Below the pieces are notes generated by a model. It was not told the origin of the DNA. It saw only the letters and a list, made by a program, of their open reading frames with translations, and did not search any database. DNA of 64,000 nucleotides, taken from NCBI GenBank assembly GCA_029961685.1, contig JARWKL010000016.1:20156157-20220156 (forward strand), given 5' to 3'. Position numbers and translations under genes: made by a program. Within the stretch, counting starts at the first letter, position 1; each line of letters opens with the position of its first letter. Source of the DNA: Aristolochia californica. Lineage: Eukaryota; Streptophyta; Magnoliopsida; Piperales; Aristolochiaceae. Below, piece after piece: positions 46,320 to 58,916 of this stretch.

Positions 46320-48899
46320 TTACACATTTACAACCTCCGTGCTAGTTTCTTGACGTGTCAAGCTATCTGCAGGTTGTACATTGAGATTCTCTCTCGCCTG
46401 TTCCTGTCGTTGGGTAGCCCAGTCATTTTGGTGATATAGTGCCTGCAGATTTCGCCTAGCTCTCCATCTCAAATACTCCACAAGCAAAGAATTTGTGCTT
46501 ATTGCAATTCCAAACCCAGTGAATGAGGATAGGAGGACAGAAAGTATCTCATTCACATTTAGCTGCATGATGAACATAAAAGCGGGGTTTCTGTTAACTA
46601 CAACACAAAGAATGTCTAAGCTGGAGAAGGCCCTGGGAAAAAGGTAAAATGTACTCACTACTGTGTAAAAGATATGAGCAAACATGATGACAATTGCAAA
46701 TTGGAAGGACGCATAAGCCCAAATATAACTCCTGCTCACTGAATCATTAACCACTGTAAACAGTCAGGAGAGACTACAGGAGATATCAGTAAAATTTTAA
46801 AATTTCAGACTAGCAACTACTTGCAAGAGACTCTAGGCTGATCAAACCACTATGTTTAGTTCTTTACACTTGCTACAGATTCTGAGAAGCAGATACTAAT
46901 AGAAAGCTCATACACGGAGAAATGACAAGTTGAATAATATCTTCTAGAGGTCCTCATGGGTAGGATAAAGATATCATATTTTTTGGCTTTGACTGAAACA
47001 ACCATTCTGAAAACACAGACATCACTTAAAATAGTTATGTACTGTCAAAGTGGTCTTGCTTGTTTTCCCCTTCTGTTGCTCAGTAGCCTGCTGGATCATG
47101 TTGTACCCCTTAGCTTCATTATGAACCAGAGTTGTACAATAATTTTAAATGAAAAAGAAAAAGACAAAGATAAAGACCACTATTTGTTTCTTCCATATGA
47201 TCCAGTTGAGAAGTACAACACAGTGACCAGAGAATAAGAAAAGCTACTAGGTTTGTAAAATAATGTAATAAAGGAGATTGAGAAAGAGAAGAAGAGAAGA
47301 GAAGGCTGCAAGAGAGTAAGAGAGGCTCTCATGATTAGGGTTTAGGTTGATCCCTAATCCCTGTATATAGCTTACGTTAAAAACAAAAGTAAGAGAGGCT
47401 CTCCTAATTATATGAAACTTGAACTACATAAACTCTCAAACATGCTGAATAAAATAAGGCTATACGTAAGAGGTGTAGACAATGAAAAATTACCAAAGTA
47501 CCCTTCATACTACTTTCTAACAAGGTTATCCAAAGTTACTTCCCAAGAAGGATATAGATGAATTTAAGTTTCATTTATATCTCACCCATTGTAGAAGCTA
47601 TAATTGAAGAGAGGAGACCCAAGACACAAGAGAAAGGCAAGGAAATTGCAAGAGCATGAGAACCCATGTTAGATACCTGTTCATATTTCAATGGAACGTC
47701 AGAACCCAGTGATCAGAAAAAATTGGGAAGATAGCATGCATATAAGAGAAATAGACAACTAGACCCTCCCAATTTGTTGTATGCTTAGGTACTGACTTAC
47801 CAAGAGTTGCTCCAGAAAGCAAAAATAAGCGAGTATGCTGACCATAACAAGAACTGGAACATCCTGCCATACCCTACAAAAATGATATTTTGCACTTGAA
47901 TCCATGGGAATGAGTATAGCAATCAACCCAAAAGTAAGCTAAATTAACATATCTCAATAGAAAGCCAAAACTCATACTTTGAATGGAGAGTTCATAAGTG
48001 CAGTAAGCTAGTCAAACCAATGATGAGGAAAACAAAAAGAAATAGATCCTCACTTACAAGATATTCATGATGAAAAATGAATATCTTTTGAATTTAGATC
48101 CTTTCGAAATAGCTAGTCAAAAGTGCAGTAAGCTAGTCAAACCAATTGTTAAAATACCAGTTCAGGGGAATTTTGGTCGTTTCCTACATTACATTTTTCT
48201 CTTATAGTATGGCTGTTAGATAGACAATGTGTTATTTTATCTATGGTTCAATTTTCATTCAATTTAGGCATGTATTCTAGGAGAAATGTAATTTTAAGTA
48301 TTGAGGGGCATTTTTATCCTTTTGTAAAATATCACTTAAAACCTGATTAAAAAGAGGGAAGACGTGCTTTTCTGGCATGTTCTCCAAAGCCGCAGGTCTC
48401 CTTTTCTCTTCTATTTTATCCCCAAATCTCATATTTTTCAAAAGCAAAAAGAAATAAATCCTCACTAGGAAGATATTCATGATGAAAAATGAATATCTTT
48501 GAATTTAGATACTTTCAAAATAACTGAGAATTTTTTTTAGCCATTTGAAGCATGAATGATATTAGCTACATCTAAGGGGTATGGTTAACACTTTTAAGTG
48601 GTTTCACAAAGAAATTGTACAATTAAAAATTGGCTAGGAGTGAGGTTTTGAGACATCAACATTTTCTAAGCTCTGCCGGTTTTGCATTGGAAAAACAAAT
48701 GCCTTTTGAACTCTTTTACAATCACATAAGCACAAGTTCCTGTAATTCCAACAGTTGGTTACTTGAGCCATATAGTAACTTTTCCAAATTCTTTTTCCAA
48801 TTATTTGAAAGATCAACTTGATCAGAGAGGCACACTACTTTCACATACCAATAAATAAAGCAAAAGAGGCTTCATGAATTTGAAACTTTAAGAATATGT

Positions 48900-48935
<36 letters not shown>

Positions 48936-51900
48936 AGAGACCTATACTGACTATTTTCTCTTTGTTGAGGTGCACGCGCTGGATGCCTACTGACAGTTTG
49001 ATTATTCTGTATTCTCAACAATGTAACAGGAAGGTTCTGAACATCTTGTTTACAAACATCACAAGTCTTATTCCCCTTAATGCTAAACCATTTCACTGCA
49101 CATTCTTTATGGGCAAGTGCAAGTTCACCCTTGCAGCTGCACTCCATTTTAAGAGTCTCACCCCCCTCTGCAAGCTCGACTAAACAGATTCTACATACAG
49201 CATCTTCCTCTGGTATGTCCTCACCAGCTTCTTCAACTGCTGCAAGAAATATAACTCACAAGCCTATTAGCAAAAAAATGTGAAAGCCTGAAGTTTTAAA
49301 CAAATACTAAGATATTTATGGTATTTATCATCAAGAATAACTAGAGAAAACAAATGGAACTCTACCAATATCTGCAGCTGGAGCGTCATCATCAGCCAGT
49401 CCATCAACTGTAGGAACACGAGGTGTTACGGGTATTATTCTAATCAAACCTCCAAAAGAATCCATCCGCCTCAAACTTCTATTTTTAATATTCACTGGAA
49501 CTGATAGTGAACGCTTTATGTGCCGTTGAACTTCAGGTTTCTGAATGAGAAAGAAATTTTTTTTTATATGCTCAGTTGCATGGACAAATATTTTTGACAC
49601 TTGAGCAAATTTTTAGATGATGAAAAATATAATGAACAAAAGCACTCACAGCTGCAAAGTCAGACTGGATAGATACTTGTCTTTCTTGTACAGGTTCTGA
49701 ACCTGAGTGGGTAACAGGAGTAACAGGTAAAGAGTTTGTCCCTTTGGCAGAAGAAAAGACTTTGGTTAGAGAAAATGGCCTTGAGCTAGAAGGTCTATCT
49801 TGTGGCTCTTCTGATAATGGGGTTCCAGGAATGAGCAGAACTGCTTTATCACATTCTATTGGGATGCTTTGAGTTCTGAAGCTCTTCTGAGAAAGTAAAT
49901 TTTTCATAGATGACGGTCTGTTTTTTGCTGGACTGGGCCTTGGAGGCAATCCTGCTCTTGTAGAACTTGGACTTGACAAAGATGGATTATTAGTCCTCGA
50001 AGAAGTAGGGCATGTATTTTCCACGGACCTAACAGGAATATGAAGTGAGGTGAGGTTTGGTCTCCTTGCATGTTGAACTGATGACCTCTCATCCTTTCCT
50101 TGAGTTTCATTAGACGCCTAAAAACCCATTCAAGGCCCATGAATCATATATAGATCTCAAATAAATGAACTGATAGGATTATACAGATCAAATTATATCT
50201 AGGGAGCAAAATTAAATACACAGATTTAACGTGGTTCACCCAAATCGGGCTACGTCCACAGCTGCTGATGATAATTCTTTAATAGGGAATATCGTTCAAT
50301 GTTTACAATTTCCTATCCATACAATCCATAAATTAATGTACCACTGCAGATAAATAAATACAGATCTGTAAAAGAAGGAACAATGTAACCTGTATGAAGA
50401 CCTGAGACTCGCCGACGCCCAAATAGCACCGGTCAGAAACAACACGAAACAAACAGCACACGGTCAGTAATAAAACAAACCAGTCAACACCTCTGCGGAG
50501 GCGTTCCTTCTTCCTCTCCTTTGCTCTCTCCCTCTACACTGAGGATACAACGCCCTTCTTCCTTCTCTGGTCTCTCTCACTCTACACTGAGGATAGAGAC
50601 GTCCAACGAGAGGAATCACGCAACGCCGGAGCAGCACAACGACGACAAGCAGAGAGTATTTCTGCAGCAACATCTCGGTGAGAAAGGAAGTGATTTCTCA
50701 CTGTATCGATCGTACAAACTCGAAGCACGAAGCTTTCTCACTCTCTCTGAAAAATAAACCTTCAAAGAGCTTCAACGGAAAAAAATCCCAACGTTTCTGT
50801 TTCCCTGGTTTTCTCACTGTCGAAAATCACACAACAATTCAAAATCGTCGGGAGGGAGGGGAAATAAAAGCTAAGTTAAGAATTTAATGAGGTTGAGTGT
50901 TCCACACTCCAACCTCATAAAGAAACAAAAAATTCCCTATATGTCCCTTGACTTTTCAAACATGGGGATTCCCTAACAATCTCCCACTTGAAGACTGATG
51001 TCAATTTGTCTTCACACATATCAATACAGCAGCTTTATCTAGGTCTCTTCATTCTTGCAGACCAACTGAAGCTGAACATAGCTTCAGTTTATCAATAGTC
51101 ACCGGCTTTGTTAGCATGTCCGTAGGATTCCTATTACCTTAGATCTTCTTCAGCGTTAGCACCTCATCCTCTAACAAAGATCTGATGAAATGATAACGAA
51201 GACCAATGTGCTTGGTTCTAGAATGAAATGCAGAATTCTTTGCCAGATGTATCGCACTCTGACTGTCACTGTGCAAGGCATTCATCCTTTGCTCGAAACC
51301 AAGCTCGGTTAACAATCCTTGAAGCCATATCATCTCTTTACTGGCTTCTGTTATAGCTATATATTCAGCTTCGGTGGTGGATAATGCAACAATCTTCTGT
51401 ATCTGCGACATCCAACTGACAGCTGTTGTACCCACGGTAAAGACATAACCAGTGGTGCTTCTCCGGTGATCAACTTCTCCTGCAAAATCTGCATCTGTGT
51501 ACCCTTGCACTTGCAATTTACCTTTGCCAAAGTGCAAACACTTATCTGTGGTGCCACGCAGATATCTCAAGATCCACTTTACTGCCTTCCAGTGGGTCTC
51601 ACCTGGGTTTGACATAAATCTGCTAACGGCTCCCATGACCAATATCTGGTCTCATACAGACCATTGCATACATCAAACTTCCAATGGCTGAGGCATATGG
51701 AACCTTATCCATGAGCTCTCTCTCTTCTTCCGTGTGAGGAGACTGATCCTTGGATAGACATAAGTGTTTGTCCAAGGGTGTGCCAACTGGCTTGGCATTG
51801 CTCATGTTGAATCTCTGCAAAACACGAGTAATATACTCTGCTTGAGATAACTGCAATACTCCACTTTGCTTATCTCTTGTGATTTGCATTCCGAGAATCT

Positions 51901-54900
51901 TCTTAGCTTGACCCAAATCCTTCATGTCAAATTCTTTTGACAACTGCGGCTTCAAGTTTTTGATCTCATCAATATCTGACCCAGCTACTAACATATCATC
52001 AACATAAAGTAGCAAAATGATATAACTGGATGTGTACCTTTTGAAGTAGCAACAGTGATCGGCATTGCACTTCTGGAAACCTTCCTTATGCATGAAACTA
52101 TCAAACTTCCTGTACCACTGTCTTGGAGCCTGTTTCAAACCATACAGGCTCTTTTGGAGTTTGCACACCATATTCTCTTTCTTCTTTTCTGAGAAACCTT
52201 CTGGTTGATGCATATATAACTCCTCATCCAAGTCTCCGTGAAGAAATGCAGTTTTCACATCTAACTGCTCTAGATAGAGATCTTCAATGGCAACAATGCT
52301 CAACACTGTTCTGATAGTGGTGAGCTTCACAATGGGAGAAAAGATGTCAGTGTAATCGATTCCTTCCTTCTGTTGGAATCCTTTGACAACCAATCGGGCT
52401 TTGTATCTCTTAGAGCCATCATGCTCCTCTTTCACCCGATACACCCATTTGTTATGGAGTGCCTTCTTCCCTATGGGTAACTCAACTAGTTCCCATGTTT
52501 GGTTTGAGATTAGAGAATTCATCTCATCTTTCATAGCAAGCTCCCACTTGCTAGCATCTTCAGTCTGACATGCCTCTTCATAGCATTCAGGTTCTCCTCC
52601 ATCAGTCAACAGTAGATAATTGATGTATCTTCTGTTAGGCACATGAGGTCGAGAAGATCTTCTCAATATCGGAGCTGGAACAGGGGACTGTGATATGTCG
52701 GACTGGTGTGCACTACTTTGTTCAACAGATTCCTCTATCTGAGGGCTTGCTACAGAGTCATCTGGGACATCATCCACATCTGCATATACTGGCTCACTCT
52801 CTAGTGAGTTACTATCATCTGCAGTGTGTCTGTCCTTGTACATCACCCTTTCACTGAAAATCACATCCCTGCTACGGATCACCTTTTTGTTTTCATCATC
52901 CCATATGTGATATCCAAATTCATCCTCGCCATAACCGAGGAAGGTACATTTCTTGGATTTGGGATCAAGCTTATTCCTGCCTTGATCACTGATATGTACA
53001 TACGCCATACAACCGAAAACTTTAAGGTGTGAGAGTCTTACTTCTTTTCTGCTCCATACCTCTTCTGGTATTCTGTATTCCAGTGGAACTGATGGACCTC
53101 GGTTGATCAAATAAGCTGATGTGTTGACTGCTTCTGCCCAGAAGTGCTTTGGTAGGCCTGACTGCACACGCATACTTCTGGCTCTCTCAGTCAAAGTTCT
53201 GTTCATACGCTCAGCTACACCATTGTGTTGAGGCGTACCTGGCACGGTTCTCTCCATGCGGATCCCATTATCATAACAGAACTTCTTGAATCTAGTGTCT
53301 TCATATTCACCACCATTATCAATTCTCGGCTTTTTGATCTTAAGTCCTGTTTCATTTTCAACCATGGCTTTCCATCTTCTGAAAGTATCAAACACTTCAG
53401 ACTTGTGACTTAGGAAGTAAACCCATACCTTCCGTGAATGATCATCGATGAATGTCATAGAGTAGTGTTTTCCACCAATGGATGAAACAGTTGTTGGCCC
53501 CCAGACATCAGAATGGACGAGCTCTAGCCTTTCCTTCTTCGGAGCTCTGCCATGTGTCTGAAAACTAACTCTCTTATGTTTTCCAAGTATGCAATCCTCG
53601 CACATATCAATTTCTACTGACTGTAGCTCTGATAATTTCCCCATGGAATGCATAATCTTCATTCCTTTCTCACTCATGTGGCCCAGTCTCTGGTGCCACA
53701 GGTTGGAACCTTGGTTGCTTGTTGCAGCAACAATGGTACAACATGCTTGTGCTGTCATGTAGAGAGTACCACTCTTCTTTCCTCGTGCAACCACCAATGC
53801 ACCCTTAGCAATCTTCTAATCATCACCATGGAAGGTTGTGGTGTAGCCTTCACTGGCTAGCTGCCCTACTGAGATTAAGTTCTTTCTCAGGTCAGGAATG
53901 TGCCTGACATTTTTCAGCTCCCATACAGACCCATTCAACTGGATCTTCACTACACCTTTGCCTACTATATCACATGGTTGATCATCACCGAGATATACCT
54001 TACCAAGGTTCTTGGACTCATATTTCTCAAAGAGCTCTTTCTGCGAGGTAGCATGGAACGATGCTCCAGAGTCTAATACCCAAGACTCCTCCTTGCTCTC
54101 CAGAGAGCATATCAATGCAGCATCATTCCCTGAGGAGGAAGCAACATTTGCTTCTACCTTCGCCTCCTGATCCTTCGGTGCACTATTACATTGACTTTTG
54201 TAGTGCCCGTTTTTCCCGCAGTTCCAACACTTGACATTTGAGTTCTGAGATCTATTTGGGTTCCTGGATTGAGACCTTCTATTTTGAGGTCTGTTTGGGT
54301 TTCTTGATTGAGACCTTCTATATTGAGAAGTGCCTCGATGAGTTGACCTTCCTGGTCTATTTTCTCTAGTTCTTCCTCTTGCCTCTGTAGACAATGCTGA
54401 AGAAATCGTCCCTTCACCCGACGATTTTCTTCTGATCTCTTCACTGAGAACTAGATCACGTACATCATTGAATTTTAACTTGTTGCTTCCTGATGAGCTG
54501 CTCACTGCTGTAACAGTGGCATTCCAGCTCTCTGGTAAGGAAGACAAAAGTATCAATGCTTGTACTTCATCGTCGAATTCAATTTCGATTGAACTCAATT
54601 GGGATGTAATGATATTGAGTTCGTTTATATGTTGAGCTACTGATGCTCCTTCTGTCATCCGCAAATTGAATAGTCGCCTCATCAAATGCACCTTATTTGA
54701 GGCTGACGGCTTCTCGTACATATTTGCGAGAGCCTTCATGAGACCCGCTGTGGTCTTCTCTTTTGCTATGTTAAATGCAACATTGCGGGAGAATGACAGT
54801 CGGATGAATCCAAGGGCTTTCCTATCAAGGAGGTTCCACTCTTCATCCTTCATACTGTCTGGCTTGACTCCATCAAGTGGTAGGTATAAATTTTTCTAAT

Positions 54901-56906
54901 ACAGATAATCCTCTATCTGCATTTTCCAGAAACTAAAATCCGACCCATTGAACTTTTCAATTTTTGACTTCCCTTCATCTGCAGCCATTGCTCCCACTCA
55001 AATTTGACTTTCTGTATAACCTAGCTCTGATACCAATTTGATAGGATTATACAGATCAAATTATATCTAGGGAGCAAAATTAAATACACAGATTTAACGT
55101 GGTTCACCCAAATCGGGCTACATCCACAGCTACTGATGATAATTCTTTAATAGGGAATATCGTTCAATGTTTACAATTTCCTATCCATACAATCCATAAA
55201 TTAATGTACCACTGCAGATAAATAAATACAGATCTGTAAAAGAAGGAACAATGTAACCTGTATGAAGACCTGAGACTCGCCGACGCCCAAATAGCACCGG
55301 TCAGAAACAACACGAAACAAACAGCACACGGTCAGTAATAAAACAAACCAGTCAACGCCTCTGCGGAGGCGTTCCTTCTTCCTCTCCTTCGCTCTCTCCC
55401 TCTACACTGAGGATACAACGCCCTTCTTCCTTCTCTGGTCTCTCTCACTCTACACTGAGGATAGAGACGTCCAACGAGAGGAATCACGCAACGCCGGAGC
55501 AGCACAACGACGGCAAGCAGAGAGTATTTCTGCAGGAACGTCTCGGTGAGAAAGGAAGTGATTTCTCACTGTATTGATCGTACAAACTCGAAGCACGAAG
55601 CTTTCTCACTCTCTCTGAAAAATAAACCTTCAAAGAGCTTCAACGGAAAAAAATCCCAACATTTCTGTTTCCCTGGTTTTCTCACACTGTCGAAAATCAC
55701 ACAGCGATTCAAAATCGTCGGGAGGGAGGGGAAATAAAAGCTAAGTTAAGAATTTAATGAGGTTGAGTGTTCCACACTCCAACCTCATAAAGAAACAAAA
55801 AATTCCCTATATGTCCCTTGACTTTTCAAACATGGGGATTCCCTAACATGAACATCATTGTCATCAAGGATTTAGTAAGCATAATATCAAACAGAAAATT
55901 AGGCAAATAATACACCAAGAAGTAAATCAGCTAAGCACGTAAACCAAGGGAATTCAACAACAGGGTCAAAGCACTCAGAATAGAATTTCAGTTCGGAGCA
56001 TTAAAAACACTAAATGAGAATAATACAGCTGAACCAAAAATTCTATCATAAGACAGTAACACCTGCTAATTTCAGAAAGATTCAAAGAATATCAGAGAAG
56101 CTTCAACTTTTATGTCAGAATTCGCATACGCAACAAGAAGAATCTGCAGGGCGAAATTGTTGACTGTTTCTCTACCTCATTGCACGTCAAAGCACCAATT
56201 CAAGAATATAAACTGTAAATAGAAAATTGTAAATCAACGGCCATAAAGAAAGAGGTGAAAGAAATCGAAAAGCGAACATTAGTACCACAATAATTACCAT
56301 ATGTTCAATTTGAAATACCTCTCTCTGTAGTGGATTTTCCTGTCGGAACTATATAAGCACAAAAAAGCAAGAAAAATATCCATACAGCTTTTAATATATG
56401 GACGAGAAGTAGGAAATAAGCAGAAAGTTCAAGTGAAGGATAAAAAAACCGAACAAGAGATGAAAAAACAAAAAATAGCTAAGACGATCAGCTCACAAGC
56501 AAAAACCAACACTACTGCGCCAGCATCTCGCTAAAAAAATACAGAAATCTGAACCATTCTAAACACGTATCCAACGGTCAAATTCGCAGTACTTATATCA
56601 AATAAAAAACATTTCATGAAACTCGAAAGTACCAAACCACATCAAACTCCCAGAGTCGACCACTTCACGTAAAAATTAACACAACAAAAGCGCTAAGAAG
56701 AAATCACAAAAGCCTTCAATTACATCCTAAACATTCAAAACTTCAAGCTGCACAAACATCACAAGCATCTCTAGATCTTACCACAAAAAAAAAAAAATCC
56801 TCCGAAGAGTTACTGAAGCAACTCCTTAGCTGAAAATTACCTCTCGATCGGCGGAATCACGCGTTCTCTCTTCACCAGGCAGCGCTTCACCTCCCAAATT
56901 CTCCAT
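46320..56906 (-). CDS. RING-CH (RINGv/MARCH-type) membrane E3 ubiquitin ligase
   Basis: Eight coding exons on the minus strand: 56906-56841, 50117-49650, 49540-49366, 49239-48942, 47873-47801, 47676-47586, 46753-46659, 46562-46320; 1509 nt, 502 residues. A disordered N-terminus carries the plant family motif [14 protein letters not shown] and [11 protein letters not shown]. The RING-CH finger is C4HC3: Cys252, Cys255, Cys270, Cys272, His280, Cys283, Cys296, Cys299 ([24 protein letters not shown]). Four hydrophobic segments follow ([55 protein letters not shown]). This family transfers ubiquitin to membrane proteins; no substrate can be named. The start is the ATG before the first donor; an in-frame ATG exists upstream at 57038. 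Intron 1 is 6.7 kb because of the Copia insertion. Confidence 0.93.
48904..48931. repeat. (GA)n microsatellite next to a splice donor
   Basis: About 14 GA units lie 10 bases inside the RING-CH intron that follows exon 4 (donor at 48940-48941). In the transcript this is a CU-rich tract just after the 5' splice site. Confidence 0.85.
50171..50978 (-). repeat. Copia 3' LTR
   Basis: TG...CA bounded, 808 bp, nearly identical to 55039-55848. Confidence 0.95.
51049..54988 (-). pseudogene. Copia gag-pol polyprotein, disabled
   Basis: Reads from ATG 54988 ([21 protein letters not shown]). Domains in order: gag; zinc knuckle [14 protein letters not shown]; aspartic protease [12 protein letters not shown]; integrase with [19 protein letters not shown] and DVWGPT; reverse transcriptase with [10 protein letters not shown]; RNase H with YTDADFAGE and ADMLTKP-like [10 protein letters not shown] near the end. 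It is broken at four places: TAG at codon 31 (54898-54896), TAG between protease and integrase (53818-53816), a frameshift near 51635 between RT and RNase H, and TAA at 51141-51139. Reading resumes in the same frame after each stop. It cannot make a full polyprotein. Confidence 0.93.
55024..55035 (-). promoter_or_regulatory. Copia primer-binding site
   Basis: On the minus strand TGGTATCAGAGC, matching the 3' end of initiator tRNA-Met, three bases from the 5' LTR. Confidence 0.85.
55039..55848 (-). repeat. Copia 5' LTR
   Basis: TG...CA bounded, 810 bp; followed by target duplication TGAAC. Confidence 0.95.
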
Positions 56907-57214
56907 CAGGACCTCGAAAACTCTGTTTTCGAACCTCAAGTGTTGAAAATTCGAAAAGCATAGAGCCCTAGATATCGGAGGCTTCCGAAGAGTTGGCCAG
57001 TATCCGACAAGAAAGAGAACTGTTCTCGAGCGATACAAAACGCGACTGTCGGAGAACGAAAAGACAAAAAGCGTTTAATTTTCATTTAATCGTCTGATTT
57101 ACCCGCCAATTTGATTGATGAAGTTTAACCAGTAGAGAATTTTCGAACAGGGATGAAAGTACCTTATTGTAACGACCTTTTCCATTGAGTACAAATATAT
57201 CCTCAGTTAGAAGA
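56907..57214 (-). promoter_or_regulatory. 5' UTR and promoter of RING-CH gene
   Basis: Upstream of the chosen ATG the frame stays open to 57038, so a longer N-terminus is possible, but that extension shows no family motif. Sequence turns to AT-rich spacer by 57100. No clear TATA box. Confidence 0.35.
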
Positions 57215-57832
57215 AGGGTGACACCTAGATAGTCCCCCATATATTCGACTTAAATACTTCAAACTCCAACTCAAGCAAAAATTTTAATAGAGTTTGAGCT
57301 CGAACTCAAGCAGGGTTTAACCTTTCACTTACATTTAAAAATAAAAAAATAAATATTTTTATAAATAAATAATGATAATATTGTGACAAACTTAGTACCA
57401 TTGTATTTCAAACTATTAACTAAGAGTTCAAAACTTTGTAATGAAGCATATTAATGTATAATAACCTACATAATAGGCCATAAAATAAATAGCAAACACC
57501 TCTATCAATAATGTTTATTCCATTATAAAACAACAACATTAAATGTTCAGAAACCCAAAAGGTTGAATTATCGATCGTCTATAAGGTTTGAGGTAAATAA
57601 GAGCAACTATTAACCACCTAAAGAAGGAATTAGACTAAAGGGTATTTTTGTAAACAAATTATACTAACGAGTCAGCTTACGAATTAAGGAGCCAAACTTG
57701 GAAAATATCAAAATTTTATTTGTTATACTCGATAAGCCTTTATTTCAAGTTTGAGTTTGAGCCAAGCTCAAGCAAAAATTGAACCGAATTGAGCTCAAAC
57801 GTTTTGTGAGCTGGTTTGGTTTGGTGCCACCC
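57215..57832. mobile_element. hAT-like MITE, family M, copy 3
   Basis: The right end GGTGCCACCCCTAG is the inverse of the copy 1 left end GGGGTGGCA. The left end near 57215 (GGGTGACACC) is decayed. Internal blocks AACAACATTAAATGTTC, GGTTTGAGGTAAATAAGAGC and GGGTATTTTTGTAAA match copies 1 and 2. Non-coding. Confidence 0.7.
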
Positions 57833-58916
57833 CTAGGGACTGGTATGCTCCTTAGCCTTCTTGGTATTATCCATAATTTATAAGTCAATGTATTATTAAT
57901 AAAAACAAACTTTAGAAAATTAAAAATTAAAACCAGTAAATTTAGCAATTCAAATCGTGCCAACTTGATCTGGTCCATGTTTTATTTTCTAGCATAGAAT
58001 TATTCGTAAATAATGTAAATTTATTATTAATTGTTCGCTTTGATGTAGGTCTTGGCATCCCAACAAAAAAATCTAAAATTTTTTTAGTCTAAAAGACTAA
58101 TACAAGATTAAGGAACACTTTAATGTGACAATTATGTTTTTGGACTCATTTTTAATTCTAGTTTTAAATTTATAAAAAGTAGTATTCCAAGTGAGGAGTG
58201 ATTCCTTGTGCTTTTCTTATCCTCTTTTGTGGTTACAAGAGAATCCAAAGGCTTCAAGGAAAAATTGCTTTTCAATAGATAACTATCATAACCCAACCCA
58301 GTTACTATCATAACTATCACAACCCAACCCAGTTACTGGTCCGAATTCGAATCGACGGGCTCCAGGCGGCCGGACCGCGCTATTGGACTTTTTAACTCCG
58401 TCACATGCGCACGTGAGAGTCGCGTGACAATAACCAAGAATCCTAACGAACAAACGCCGTCTCAACGGCTACATTATAACGGCTATTTGATTTTGCTCGC
58501 TATCTCTCCATCCTTCCCCAACACCAAACAAGTTACAGCTTCTCTTTCTCCCACGCGAAAGCTCGCAGCGAACATCGGTGATTCTTTTTTTCTCTCTCAG
58601 AAAGATACAGACAGGCAGTCCTCTTTCTCTCTCCTTTTCTTTCAAAGTTTTCGCCGAAATTTCCACACTCAGAGACAAGACTGTCAAAGACTTCTTGAAT
58701 GCCCGACATGTAGAGGGCTCTTGAATGCGATTGTTTTTTTGGTTTATCGGCAACGATTTGGCATCAATAATTCAAAGGATGCGAAGGATTTTTATCAGGA
58801 AGTAATTCTGCGTCAGGAAACTACGGGTGTAAAAGATTCTTGACGACGAGGTTTATCGAAAATTTTCGACGGAAAAGTGTTTGATTTCTCATAAAGCGGT
58901 TTTCTAAGGTGTCGAG
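57833..58916. other. Spacer and 5' UTR of the POLLENLESS3-like gene
   Basis: A direct repeat CTATCATAACCCAACCCAGTTACT occurs in near-tandem at about 58284-58336. The pyrimidine-rich stretch at 58490-58640 is probably the leader. A 139-codon ORF at 58424-58843 ends before the main ATG; it is serine-rich with no domain, so I treat it as leader sequence that might hold an upstream ORF. Confidence 0.4.

Larger units (their letters stand above)
50171..55848 (-). mobile_element. Copia LTR retrotransposon in intron 1 of RING-CH gene
   Basis: Two LTRs of about 810 bp (50171-50978 and 55039-55848) start TGATAGG and end CCTAACA on the plus strand, flanked by the 5-bp duplication TGAAC (50166-50170, 55849-55853). 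On the coding (minus) strand the right copy is the 5' LTR, followed by primer-binding site TGGTATCAGAGC (55035-55024), gag-pol, and polypurine tract AAGTGGGAGAT next to the 3' LTR. Domain order protease, integrase, reverse transcriptase, RNase H places it in Copia. By eye the LTRs differ at about a dozen bases plus a 2-bp indel. It sits in the same orientation as the host gene. Confidence 0.97.

Noticed and set aside
50024..50117. Apparent frameshift in RING-CH exon 2 near the RRPNL motif
   Set aside because: A base-by-base reverse complement showed CCTCACCTCACTT, not CCTCACTT; the frame is intact and gives [13 protein letters not shown].
58424..58843. 139-codon ORF before the POLLENLESS3-like gene
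   Set aside because: No domain; composition fits a pyrimidine-rich leader. At most an upstream ORF.
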